This document shows positions 53,730 to 63,094 of a stretch of 64,000 bases of DNA, piece after piece. A program made the translations under genes and the position numbers. Within the stretch, counting starts at the first letter, position 1. Each line of letters opens with the position of its first letter. This DNA comes from Pseudoalteromonas marina (GTDB taxonomy: Bacteria; Pseudomonadota; Gammaproteobacteria; Enterobacterales; Alteromonadaceae): contig NZ_AHCB03000006.1 in assembly GCF_000238335.3 (NCBI RefSeq), forward strand, positions 1 through 64,000. Reading direction: 5' to 3'. The notes under the pieces were generated by a model. The model saw nothing but the letters and a program-made list of their open reading frames with translations, was not told where the DNA came from and did no database searches.

Positions 53730-54503
53730 ATGTTTGTTGTTGATTTAACATTTGATTGCTACCAAGACACCACCCTAGAACAAGCCGAACAAGCCATAAA
53801 CCGCTTAGTAAATGCGCTTCGCTTTAATGGCCAAATAATGGGGGAAGAGTTCCCCACCGTTTTAAAAGACGGCTTTTTCATAACCCGTGTTATGTGCCCA
53901 ACTGAAGACGCTATGCATCCACTAAATAATAGCCCTTTTGTTAAACACAGCATTGAAAAACTCCATAACGCTGGTTTATTGGCTCCCAAAGTAAAAGTGA
54001 TTGGCCAAGATATTCACTCTAATGGAGCGGATTGCTGCACTGAGCCGTCAAGTTACATCTTATATACTACTTATGTGCATACCTGTAGCCCTCTTTATTG
54101 TGGCGACGACTTTTTACCTGTGCCTCTATTTCGCATCCCTGCTATTGCCAATGGTGATTACAAAACGCTAATTAAGTGGCAAGAAGATTGGCAAGCATGC
54201 GATCAAATACAAATTAATGGCGCAACACGCTGTGAGTTTCCTGCCCTTGAGGAAATATCCAGTACTAAAAGTGATTTATATCGCCGCGGAAAAGACATCA
54301 CCAAACGCATTAGTTTTTTAACTAAAAAGCCGGTTTACTATTACTTATATCGAGTTGGTGGTGTGGATAAAGCCTCTGAGCTTGAGCGTAAATGTCCAAG
54401 CTGTAATGGCGATTGGAAACTAGATGAGCCTTGGTTTGGGCTATTTGATTTTAGGTGTGAACCGTGTGGTTTAGTCTCTAATGTGTCGTGGGACTTTCAA
54501 TAG
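53730..54503 (+). CDS. Zn-ribbon-containing protein (DUF2310 family)
   Basis: A 257-residue protein of the DUF2310 family, described as possibly nucleic-acid binding. A C-terminal zinc ribbon CPSCNGDW...CEPCG (near residues 220-248) is complete, and another Cys/His-containing stretch SNGADCCTEPSSYILYTTYV occurs near 95. No function established. It is probably cotranscribed with the preceding coiled-coil gene and convergent with syd. Confidence 0.82.
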   Translation: MFVVDLTFDCYQDTTLEQAEQAINRLVNALRFNGQIMGEEFPTVLKDGFFITRVMCPTEDAMHPLNNSPFVKHSIEKLHNAGLLAPKVKVIGQDIHSNGADCCTEPSSYILYTTYVHTCSPLYCGDDFLPVPLFRIPAIANGDYKTLIKWQEDWQACDQIQINGATRCEFPALEEISSTKSDLYRRGKDITKRISFLTKKPVYYYLYRVGGVDKASELERKCPSCNGDWKLDEPWFGLFDFRCEPCGLVSNVSWDFQ

Positions 54504-54519
54504 CTTCTATAATGACGTT

Positions 54520-55059
54520 TTATACTTCAAGCGCTTTTAAAAACGACTCTATATTTGGTGCAAGTACATGGTGCGTTTTTTTACCGACGTGCTCTAGACA
54601 CACCTCTCCAGAATGAATTAACACACTGACCAGTAAATCTTCTTTATCTGTTAAACCAATAAACACAGTTTCGGGTTGTTTTAGCTTTCGTTTCATTAAA
54701 ACATGACCAGTGATGTTTTGTTGAAGCATATCGAAGTCGTCTCTATTCCATGCTTGCAACAGTTCAATTTGATGTCCGTCAATAATTGCCAATACGCTAC
54801 CACCGTACATGTGCCCATAAAGTTCGCTTAACGCTGTTGGAAACTCAAGCTCTAATGCCTTAGCTAAATTGTTTAATGAGCCTGCTGGCTGCTGACGTAC
54901 GCCTTGCCATTGAATATTTCCTTGCTCGTCAACCTCGCCTAGCTCACACGGACTCGGCCATTGTTCATCGTGTGCTATAAGTGGGTACTTAGCAGTGTTT
55001 TTGAGGGTGTTTTCGCTAAATTGATGGTGAAGTTGTTCTAAAAGCAATGCTACAGACAT
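54520..55059 (-). CDS. syd: SecY-interacting protein Syd
   Basis: Cytoplasmic protein that binds SecY and is thought to monitor translocon assembly. From the chosen ATG (MSVALLLEQLHHQF) it is 179 residues, close to E. coli Syd (181); 19 codons upstream are open but unlike Syd. Typical segments are ALSELYGHMYGGSVL near residue 75 and EVDEQGNIQWQGVRQ near 42. Divergent from queF, as in E. coli, with the csrB-like RNA and yqcC on the other side, a conserved neighbourhood. Confidence 0.92.
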   Translation of the reverse strand: MSVALLLEQLHHQFSENTLKNTAKYPLIAHDEQWPSPCELGEVDEQGNIQWQGVRQQPAGSLNNLAKALELEFPTALSELYGHMYGGSVLAIIDGHQIELLQAWNRDDFDMLQQNITGHVLMKRKLKQPETVFIGLTDKEDLLVSVLIHSGEVCLEHVGKKTHHVLAPNIESFLKALEV

Positions 55060-55118
55060 ACTGTGAAACTCATTTAAATTAGATATAATGCGCACATTGT
55101 AACTATTTAAGAGCAAAC

Positions 55119-55964
55119 ATGACAGATTACAGCAACTCTCCAGACCTTAAAGGCAGTGTATTAGGACAATCTACTGAGTATGTAGACGACTATACGCCAA
55201 GCTTGCTTTTCCCAATTGCGCGCAAGCTAAATCGTGATGCTTTAAATATTGATGAAGCCGAACTGCCATTTAAAGGCCAAGATATTTGGACAGGTTACGA
55301 ACTTTCGTGGTTAAACGCCAAAGGTAAACCGCAAGTGGCTGTCGCCTTATTTACTTTTGCATGCCAAAGCAGCCACATTATTGAGTCTAAATCGTTTAAG
55401 CTTTATTTGAACAGCTTTAATCAAACTCGTTTTGAGAGCATAAACACAGTTAAGCAACATTTAATCGATGACTTATCAGGCGCAGTTAATAGTCCGGTAC
55501 AAGTAACCCTATACAAAGCGGACGATTTTAACTGTTTACCCTGTACTGCGCTGCCTGGGGAATGCATTGATGATTTAGATATTGAAATAGATAACTATGA
55601 TATTGATGCCTATTCACTTAAAGCTCATAGCGATGAAATAGTGACCGAAACACTCAATAGCCATTTGCTAAAATCTAATTGCTTAATAACGTCTCAACCA
55701 GATTGGGCGAGCATTATTATAAGATACACAGGCGAGAAGATATGTCGTGAATCGCTGCTACGTTATTTAATATCGTTTAGAACACATAACGAGTTTCATG
55801 AGCAATGTGTAGAGCGCATTTATAGTGACTTAACCACGCAACTCAACATTAAAGAGCTTGAAGTGTATGCACGTTATACACGCCGAGGCGGATTAGACAT
55901 AAACCCATACCGTTCTACGCATTATAACGAAACACCGTTTGCCGTTAAGATTAATCGTCAGTAA
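55119..55964 (+). CDS. queF: NADPH-dependent 7-cyano-7-deazaguanine reductase
   Basis: Reduces preQ0 to preQ1 in queuosine synthesis. The 281-residue bimodular (E. coli-type) QueF has catalytic C188 and D195 in CLITSQPDW, the QueF motif [12 protein letters not shown] (89-100) in the N-terminal half, and [12 protein letters not shown] near 228-239. Divergent from syd with a 59-base gap. Confidence 0.97.
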   Translation: MTDYSNSPDLKGSVLGQSTEYVDDYTPSLLFPIARKLNRDALNIDEAELPFKGQDIWTGYELSWLNAKGKPQVAVALFTFACQSSHIIESKSFKLYLNSFNQTRFESINTVKQHLIDDLSGAVNSPVQVTLYKADDFNCLPCTALPGECIDDLDIEIDNYDIDAYSLKAHSDEIVTETLNSHLLKSNCLITSQPDWASIIIRYTGEKICRESLLRYLISFRTHNEFHEQCVERIYSDLTTQLNIKELEVYARYTRRGGLDINPYRSTHYNETPFAVKINRQ

Positions 55965-55992
55965 ATACGTTAAACACCAAAACATAAATATT

Positions 55993-56018
55993 AAAAAAGG
56001 AGCCTCAGCTCCTTTTTT
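55993..56018. terminator. Bidirectional terminator, queF/cyclophilin
   Basis: AAAAAAGGAGC/GCTCCTTTTTT with a CTCA loop between convergent genes. Confidence 0.9.
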
Positions 56019-56023
56019 TATAT

Positions 56024-56908
56024 TTAAATAACACGCTTTGTTGGGATAGGCATACCACATACATCAACGTAATTATACGATTGGACAAACCAGGGTTCCG
56101 TTCGGCTTTTACGTGCATCTATCAGTTGCTTGAACGATGCTGAGTTTGTCTTCATTACCTTGAATACTGTTACATCGCTATTAACATCAGCCAACACTTC
56201 AATATTTGTTATTGGATTAAACGCCAGTCCCTCAGTGGGTAAACGCTGCAAACGATTAAAGTGTTCCATACCTTCAAGCACTCTTCCAAACACGGTAATG
56301 TTTTTATCAAGGTAACGAGGGCCTTGCCCAATAGTGACAAAAAACTCAGTACTTGCGCTGTTTATATCATTAGCGCGTGCCATTGCAAATACACCATTGC
56401 AATGCACTTGCCATGTTTGAGTCTGTGTTTGATTTTGCGCAACAGCAAAACCATTTAAAAACCCCGTAACAGGCGCGTATCCATCGCCTTTTAACTCGGT
56501 AATTTTTAGTGGTTGCGATGTTGGTAAATAAAACTCTGCAGGTACGGTTTTATTCGCTGTTTTTATTTCTTTTTTACCCGAGCTGTCGCCACCTTGTGCT
56601 ACAAACCCTTCTACAAAACGATAAACACGGGTGTTTTTATAAAAGCCTTCTTGCGCCAACGTTTTAATATGTTGCGTGTGTTTTGGAGCTAGTTGCGGAT
56701 TTAATGCTATGTAAGCCGAACCAGTAGGTAAGGTTATTTTTAAAATATTTTGAGGATCGACTACTTGCCACTCATCTGCAGTTGCATTTTTTATTACATC
56801 ATTGGCACTAAGTGGTGTTTGTATATTTATAACGGATTTATTGTTAGCTGTTGTAGCGCAGCCGCTCAGCAAAAGAGCCATTACATAAATTGAAAAACGT
56901 GTTTTCAT
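56024..56908 (-). CDS. Cyclophilin-type peptidyl-prolyl isomerase lipoprotein
   Basis: A 294-residue protein with a lipoprotein signal (MKTRFSIYVMALLLSGC, C17 lipidated; next residues ATT suggest outer-membrane sorting). A cyclophilin-like domain follows (residues about 60-235, with YRFVEGFVAQGGDSSG, FAMARANDINSASTEFF and FGRVLEGMEHF), then a C-terminal extension ending in a Cys. The start is the ATG preceded by AAAGG; a TTG two codons upstream is less likely. Periplasmic foldase role is inferred. Several cyclophilin active-site residues appear replaced, so activity may be weak. Confidence 0.85.
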   Translation of the reverse strand: MKTRFSIYVMALLLSGCATTANNKSVINIQTPLSANDVIKNATADEWQVVDPQNILKITLPTGSAYIALNPQLAPKHTQHIKTLAQEGFYKNTRVYRFVEGFVAQGGDSSGKKEIKTANKTVPAEFYLPTSQPLKITELKGDGYAPVTGFLNGFAVAQNQTQTQTWQVHCNGVFAMARANDINSASTEFFVTIGQGPRYLDKNITVFGRVLEGMEHFNRLQRLPTEGLAFNPITNIEVLADVNSDVTVFKVMKTNSASFKQLIDARKSRTEPWFVQSYNYVDVCGMPIPTKRVI

Positions 56909-57102
56909 ATTCAACCTTTTATTTTTATTATTTAAAAGTAGCTTTAAGCAATCTAACTTACCTAGGGTCTGTTTGACATTAATGCGAGGTTATCGCCAAT
57001 TTATAGGTGATAACCATAATACATAGGCTCTTCCTTGCCCAAATATCAAACAGGCTGCTGCAAATTCAACCTGACAGTTCATCAGGCTCTAGAGCTTATA
57101 GT

Positions 57103-60100
57103 TCAGTCCCAATCAAATTTATAGAGCACATCAACATTTTGGTATAAACCACTGGTTACCTCTATATAGAGTTGCGACAACAACTGGTAACGAATGGCCA
57201 CTTCACTAAGTGACTCAAATACCCCAACGCTGTATTTAACTTGCAAGCTAGGCGCAACATAGCCTGAAATTTCTACCTTAGTGCTGTCACCACTTCCTGA
57301 CGAACTTAAGCTAACATCAGAAAGACCAAACGTTTCACCTACCTTTGACACAACCCCTTCACTTCTACTAACCCCTTGAGAAAGTAATAACTGGGCAAGC
57401 ATAGCGTTGCTTGATGCTCCCTCCCCCTCTCCTAGCGGCTGTCCATTGAGTAAGTATGCTAAGGTTTGCGCCTGATCCATTGCAGGCTCAGAGAACAGCT
57501 TTAGAGTGGGTTCTTTAACATTTCCCGTAAGCGTAACACCAGCTATAACACCATTTGCTGTATTAGCTGGGTTTCTGATTGCTTTAATATTCAAATAGGG
57601 ATGTTCAATGGAGCCACTAAAGCCCACTTGGCCAGTTCTTATAATTAAATCTTGGCCAAATGCTAAATAAGTGCCATTTATTAAATTAAGCTCACCTGTC
57701 GCAATAATTGGAACACCTTGACTCATTTTAATCGCTAAATCACCAGCCACTTTAGACTCTAATCCGAACGACTCTACTTTAACGTCATTTTTAACGATCA
57801 CATTTAAGTCTATGTCGTAGTCAAATGGTACCTTTTCGCTGGTTTCAGTTTTTTGATCAACAATAATTTCATCGTCACTAACCTGCACAGCACCTTCTGG
57901 AAGCTCTTCAATCGTAATACGACCATAAGGTACAACTACTTCACCCGCTAATTTAAGTGCATTATTAGCTAACCCTATTTTTAAATCTGGCGATATTTTA
58001 AAAGTAACGCCTTGCTGTGCGCGCACAAAAAACTGCTCGCCTTGCACATTTACATTTACTTCAGGTTGCTCATCTTGCCAATCAACATCACCGTTTAGCT
58101 TTACATTGCCACCTTGATTGTCGTTTATATTGCCTTCTATTGTGGCGGTCGTTTTATCAAATAATATGTTTATATTTGATTTTTGTAGCGCAATAGGAAG
58201 CTGTTCACCCTCAAGGTTTATATCGTTTACGTTAAGCTCACCATTTAATAGTGGGTCTTTTAACGTACCCGCAAGTGCGACCTTACCGCTAATATCACCT
58301 TTTAATTGCTCAAGGGTTTCAAGAAATGGCTGTAAGTCTGAAAGTAATATTTTATCAATATTAATAGTGCCATTAAGCGCCTGCGTATTTTGTATGTCGT
58401 CAATATTAATGTGTGTATTAATTTTACCTAGTACGCTTGACTCTATATTTGCTTCAAGCTGCCCCTTTTGAGAGTCTGAAAAAGCACTAATACTGAGTGT
58501 TTCTATAGGTAATTTAAAGCGATCTTCTTCTGAGGTTAAAACAGTGGTCAAGTCACTTGCATTTAAACTTGCGCGTAATGTTTTAAGAGCGCCTGCATTC
58601 CAATTGAGCGCCACATTACCCTTTACATCACCACGGGTGCGAATGTTATCGGGTAAAAAGTGTTTAAGCTCTTCAAGCGCTAAATTGTTTAACTTAGCAT
58701 TTAACTGGCCTAGCGCTTTAGTTTGGGCAAGCGTGTCTATACAAAGCTCGCTTTGCTGAGAAGCCCAGCAGTGCGCACTTACATTAAAATTACCGTTTTG
58801 AGAGTTAAACATAACGGCAATATTTTTAGTGTTGCTAAAGCTTAACTTTTTGTCGCTTAGCGTTACATTACTAAACTCACCATTCCAGGTAGCGTTATTA
58901 ATTTTGCCATTTACTTCAAGCTCTGCACTGCCCTGCTCGGCATCTACAGATGCTGTAAGTTGGTGATCTGTTTTATCGCCGCTAATATCAACTTTTACAC
59001 TATTAATTTGCTCATCAGCCACAAGCGCCGATCCAACACTTAACGATACGTCAGTTTGCCAATCAGCGGCTGTATCCAACTGCCCTTTTACCTTCAGTTT
59101 ATTTATATTGATTTCATTAAAAATGAAGCTATCAAGCATTAACGCTAAATCGACAGAAGGTGTTAGCCTCTGCCCTCTTACTTTTAAATCGGCGTTGCCA
59201 TCGGCAATAAATGGCATATTTGCCTCTTTATTACTTTTAAGTGTTATTTTACCGTCAACTTTCCACGTATCATCAACTTGCCCACTGATTACTAATTTAT
59301 TAGTGCCGCTACTTAAATAAAGGCTATCAATATTGGCTTTTAATGCATCATCAAGCTGAAAGTTTGACGCAAACTCAAGGGGTACCTCGTTTAATAATCC
59401 GCTTAGCTTAGTATCATCCATTTGTAGTTGCCACGAGCTTTCTGCAGCATTGAATGACCCTTTAAATTGCCCTGAAATATCGCTGGTTACAGCATCCGTA
59501 AAATACTGCGATTTTAGGTTTGAAAGCGAGCCGTTAAAACTCGCTTTAATGCCCTGTTGCCAATCAATATTAGCTTTTATAATCGAACTACTTTCATTGG
59601 CTTTAATAGTTAATGTTTTAAGCGTGGCTTGAGTTAAACCACCTGTCAGCTGAGTATTAAGATTAACAGCCGGATAAGCACCTAATTGGCTGTTTGCCTG
59701 TAAGTTGAGTTGGTAGTCATCAGCATTACCAGTTGCTTTAAGGCTTACATTTTTAACTTTAAGCTCATTACTTTGCGCATCAATAAGCCATTGGTTAATT
59801 TTGCCGCTTAGCTCAAATGGGTAATTTTTTTGCTTTAAATTAGCATTCGCTGTTAACGTGAGCGGATATTGTCCACTCGTTTCTAAATCTATAGATAAGC
59901 CAGCTAAATCACCGTTTAACTCTAAGTTTGCTTGGTGCTCGTCACTTTTTAAAGTCACTAAGCCTTTTACAGGCAAGTTACCTAAAAGCTCTGCATCTAA
60001 TTGGGTATTAAGCTGCCACTGCTCATAGGTAGCTGAAAGCGACTGCAAATTAATCACGGCATCTTCTACATTTAATAGCAGCGAAATGTTTTCGATATTA

Positions 60101-60792
60101 TGCTGCGCATCGCCCTGCTCAATTGTTACCTTTTCGATATCAAAGGCTTCAATGGCTAAATCAATGGGTGATGTAAATTCAATATCAGGAAGTGCTGGTA
60201 ATTGCGTAAGTGCAGCTTTGTTGCTTTGAGCAGTTTGCGCCTTGGCAAGTTGTTCTTGCTCTTTTAAAGCAACAAGTATACTCGGAATATTTAAGCTTTT
60301 TACAGTGAGTTTTGAACCTTCAGCCTTGGCTGATAGTTGAAAGTTATTAACGCTCACATCTGCACTAGGGTGGTTTAATGTAAACTCATTAACCGCTATA
60401 TTTTTTATTGAAACATTAAAAGGTAAAGTAATTTTTTCAAGGGGCTCAAGGGGTGCTTCATCTTGCGCTTCAACTGTTTTTGGCAAGGTTAGTTTAATAG
60501 ATTTAGCGCTTAAATTATCAACACAGATACCATCACACTGCCACCAAAATAAATCGATTTTTAATTGCTGGGCATTAAAATCTAGACCATTATTTTTAAA
60601 ACGAACATTAAACGCATCGTTATAAATAAAGCGGCCATCTTTAATTTCTATGTGTAATCCATCAACAACTTTATTTGCCGTATAGGCAATAAATTGATTA
60701 CCGGGTGCAGTAAATAATAAACAAAATACGCTAATAATTAGCGAAACTAAAATTGCACTTACTATGGCTGTTATTTTTTTTATTATTAACAT
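57103..60792 (-). CDS. tamB: Translocation and assembly module inner-membrane component TamB
   Basis: A 1229-residue AsmA-like bridge protein spanning the periplasm, now linked to phospholipid transport and outer-membrane protein assembly. One N-terminal membrane helix (residues 7-30) is followed by a very long stretch of short beta-strands (the lipid-conducting groove) and a C-terminal DUF490/TamB domain (from about 880) with DKVPFDYDIDLNV-like text and QTLAYLLNGQPL near 1120. The start overlaps the tamA stop (TAATG), so the two are coupled. Confidence 0.95.
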   Translation of the reverse strand: MLIIKKITAIVSAILVSLIISVFCLLFTAPGNQFIAYTANKVVDGLHIEIKDGRFIYNDAFNVRFKNNGLDFNAQQLKIDLFWWQCDGICVDNLSAKSIKLTLPKTVEAQDEAPLEPLEKITLPFNVSIKNIAVNEFTLNHPSADVSVNNFQLSAKAEGSKLTVKSLNIPSILVALKEQEQLAKAQTAQSNKAALTQLPALPDIEFTSPIDLAIEAFDIEKVTIEQGDAQHNIENISLLLNVEDAVINLQSLSATYEQWQLNTQLDAELLGNLPVKGLVTLKSDEHQANLELNGDLAGLSIDLETSGQYPLTLTANANLKQKNYPFELSGKINQWLIDAQSNELKVKNVSLKATGNADDYQLNLQANSQLGAYPAVNLNTQLTGGLTQATLKTLTIKANESSSIIKANIDWQQGIKASFNGSLSNLKSQYFTDAVTSDISGQFKGSFNAAESSWQLQMDDTKLSGLLNEVPLEFASNFQLDDALKANIDSLYLSSGTNKLVISGQVDDTWKVDGKITLKSNKEANMPFIADGNADLKVRGQRLTPSVDLALMLDSFIFNEININKLKVKGQLDTAADWQTDVSLSVGSALVADEQINSVKVDISGDKTDHQLTASVDAEQGSAELEVNGKINNATWNGEFSNVTLSDKKLSFSNTKNIAVMFNSQNGNFNVSAHCWASQQSELCIDTLAQTKALGQLNAKLNNLALEELKHFLPDNIRTRGDVKGNVALNWNAGALKTLRASLNASDLTTVLTSEEDRFKLPIETLSISAFSDSQKGQLEANIESSVLGKINTHINIDDIQNTQALNGTINIDKILLSDLQPFLETLEQLKGDISGKVALAGTLKDPLLNGELNVNDINLEGEQLPIALQKSNINILFDKTTATIEGNINDNQGGNVKLNGDVDWQDEQPEVNVNVQGEQFFVRAQQGVTFKISPDLKIGLANNALKLAGEVVVPYGRITIEELPEGAVQVSDDEIIVDQKTETSEKVPFDYDIDLNVIVKNDVKVESFGLESKVAGDLAIKMSQGVPIIATGELNLINGTYLAFGQDLIIRTGQVGFSGSIEHPYLNIKAIRNPANTANGVIAGVTLTGNVKEPTLKLFSEPAMDQAQTLAYLLNGQPLGEGEGASSNAMLAQLLLSQGVSRSEGVVSKVGETFGLSDVSLSSSGSGDSTKVEISGYVAPSLQVKYSVGVFESLSEVAIRYQLLSQLYIEVTSGLYQNVDVLYKFDWD

Positions 60793-62516
60793 TAAATTTC
60801 TGGCCCTATGGTAATACTCAAGCGGGTACTTTTGCTATCTTTAGTTAAGCCCCAAGCGTGATCAATTCGTACAGGGCCCACAGGCGTTAAATATCGAAAA
60901 CCAAAACCAGCACCCACTTCAAATTCATCTGAAAAATCATTCGTAGCAGTACCACCATCAACAAATAATGCTGCACGCCAATTTTGAGCAAACTGATAGT
61001 TGTACTCCATAGTGCCAGCAAGCAAATATTTACCCCCTATTAGTTCACCATCATCATTTTCTGGCGAAATTGACTGATAAGCAAAACCACGAACGCTTTG
61101 ATCACCGCCGGCATAAAACCGCAGTGAATACGGTACATTATTTATGTCATCAACTAGCATTGCGCCAATGTTTGCCTTAAGAAAAACTAAATGCTTATTA
61201 AGGTATGTACGAAGCCATGCATGCTGTAATTGAACCCTCAACAAATTCGTGCTGGAAAGCGCATCATCTAGGCCAAACTCTGCTGATATAAGCCATTGCT
61301 CGCCCCAATAAGGAGTCGTTCCGCCTTTTAAACTTTTGCGAGCATAACTAATTCCGGGCATTAACATTTCAGTCGACTCTTCTGGATCATCGCCAAGACG
61401 ATACGTCTCTTGGTCTCTGCGTAAAAACGCTGTTCTTACCCAATTTTCCTCAGTAAGCCACTGCCTTTGTAATTGTGCGGTTAATATCTCGCTGTAGACA
61501 TCATCTGCAAGTTCGTCTTCCAGTTTATAACCCACTGAAAAACGCCATAAATCATCATTAGGGTCGTCTACAGGAACGCTGTATGCCATAGAGAGATCTT
61601 GTTGCTTTTCAGCAATATTCATATTTGTATCAAGGTAATGGCCATCCTCTGTGATCCAAGGTTTACTCCACTTAAAACGGAACCTAGGCTCACTTTCAGA
61701 AACACCGCCGCCAATTTCAAAGCTATTTGCAGGTTTAGGAACAACCTCAACTTTGATGGGAACTTGGGCGTTTTTGCGCGCTGTAATATCAGCATAAACA
61801 CGCACACTAGCAAAATAAGGTGTGCTCGAAAGCTCAAGGTTATAGTCGGCTATGTAAGTTGACTTATAAGGTTGTCCCTGAGTAAATGGTGACAAAGAAC
61901 GAATATATTTTTCAGCTGGCGTATCACTGGTAATTTCAATACTGCCATATTGATAACGCACACCGGTGTTAATCACAAACGTGACAACGGCACTATTTTT
62001 TTTAATTGAAACTTCCAATTTGCGGGCAGGCCATTTAGCATCAAAGTAGCCAAGCTCCAAAAGCATAGATTCTATTTTTTTATACGCTGACTCATAGTCA
62101 CCATGGTTTAGCACATCACCCTGTTTTAAATTGGTATTTTTAATAAGGGTTTGTAATTGTTTATCGTTCTTCCCTTCACCATTTAATGTAATATTAATGG
62201 CGTCTATCCGTGTTGCAGGACCACGCTCAATTTTTACAACGAGTTCACTATCGTCTTTATCAAATTCAACCTCAACTGTTGGGCTGTAGTAACCCAGTGC
62301 TTTTATGCTGTTTTGTACCTGGCTTTTAGCATAACGTTGAAGGGTTCTTGTTGGTTTTTCACCTGTAAGCTGCTTTAGGTATAGCGCTACGTTTTTTTCT
62401 AAATCACCATTTATGCCTTTAATTTTGTAGTCTTCGATGACTCTTTCTGCCGCATAGGAATTTGCAGTCATAAAAACAATGGCAATGCACATGCAACGTA
62501 AAAACTTAATAAACAA
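60792..62516 (-). CDS. tamA: Translocation and assembly module outer-membrane component TamA
   Basis: A 574-residue Omp85-family protein: signal peptide (residues 1-22, ending NSYAA), three POTRA domains (about 25-265) and a 16-strand barrel with the family's QSVRGFAYQS (near residue 475, the VRGY/F lid motif) and the C-terminal RLSITIGPEI. It works with TamB, encoded immediately downstream. First gene of the tamAB operon. Confidence 0.95.
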   Translation of the reverse strand: MFIKFLRCMCIAIVFMTANSYAAERVIEDYKIKGINGDLEKNVALYLKQLTGEKPTRTLQRYAKSQVQNSIKALGYYSPTVEVEFDKDDSELVVKIERGPATRIDAINITLNGEGKNDKQLQTLIKNTNLKQGDVLNHGDYESAYKKIESMLLELGYFDAKWPARKLEVSIKKNSAVVTFVINTGVRYQYGSIEITSDTPAEKYIRSLSPFTQGQPYKSTYIADYNLELSSTPYFASVRVYADITARKNAQVPIKVEVVPKPANSFEIGGGVSESEPRFRFKWSKPWITEDGHYLDTNMNIAEKQQDLSMAYSVPVDDPNDDLWRFSVGYKLEDELADDVYSEILTAQLQRQWLTEENWVRTAFLRRDQETYRLGDDPEESTEMLMPGISYARKSLKGGTTPYWGEQWLISAEFGLDDALSSTNLLRVQLQHAWLRTYLNKHLVFLKANIGAMLVDDINNVPYSLRFYAGGDQSVRGFAYQSISPENDDGELIGGKYLLAGTMEYNYQFAQNWRAALFVDGGTATNDFSDEFEVGAGFGFRYLTPVGPVRIDHAWGLTKDSKSTRLSITIGPEI

Positions 62517-62718
62517 GCAAATATCCTTACTCTTATATACTACTTAAAACGAGCTAATGTGGCGCATATTAACATAGCCATAATGACCAACACATTAACT
62601 TAATGACAAACTCAGTTTAAATATGAAATGTGAAGAAGATAAAATTAGTACGCGTTAAGACAATATTTTAGTTACAATAGTGCCAACGAACACAAAATTA
62701 TTTTTAGATGAGTTTTTA

Positions 62719-63054
62719 ATGCAATTTCCAGATGACGAAAACGGCCAGCTGTTAGCCGAAATAGCCGCTGCAGGCGTCGATTTAAGTAAAATGCAGCAAA
62801 TCGACTTTTTCATTTTATTTGAGCAACAAGCCGATGCTGATAAGTTTGCTAAAGATATTGTTTCTGATGCATTAGTACAAACCGCTGACGTCGAAAAATG
62901 CAAAGACACTGGCGTTTGGGAAGTAATCACTCATGTACAAATGGTACCAGAGCACACATTACTAGGCCAAGCTGAACAGTACCTAGAAAGTATAGCGAAT
63001 GGCTATAACGGTTACGGTGACGGCTGGGGATTAATGGACGAAGACGCCGCTTAA
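62719..63054 (+). CDS. RraB-family ribonuclease E inhibitor
   Basis: A small acidic protein of the RraB fold (111 residues from the ATG at MQFPDDENGQLL). The family modulates RNase E. Family-like are the MQFPDDENG start, IDFFILFEQQADADKFAKD and the terminal NGYGDGWGLMDED, where the YDGWG motif of RraB is seen as GDGWG. A GTG 13 codons upstream (62680) would give 124 residues. Neither has a strong ribosome site, so the start is uncertain. It is shorter than E. coli RraB (138). Confidence 0.78.
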   Translation: MQFPDDENGQLLAEIAAAGVDLSKMQQIDFFILFEQQADADKFAKDIVSDALVQTADVEKCKDTGVWEVITHVQMVPEHTLLGQAEQYLESIANGYNGYGDGWGLMDEDAA

Positions 63055-63062
63055 TATATTAA

Positions 63063-63094
63063 AAATCAGTTAAGTTTAACGACTTAACTGATTT
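63063..63094. terminator. Bidirectional terminator, rraB-like/radD
   Basis: Perfect 12-base arms AAATCAGTTAAG/CTTAACTGATTT with an eight-base loop. The right part overlaps the end of the radD coding region. Confidence 0.7.
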
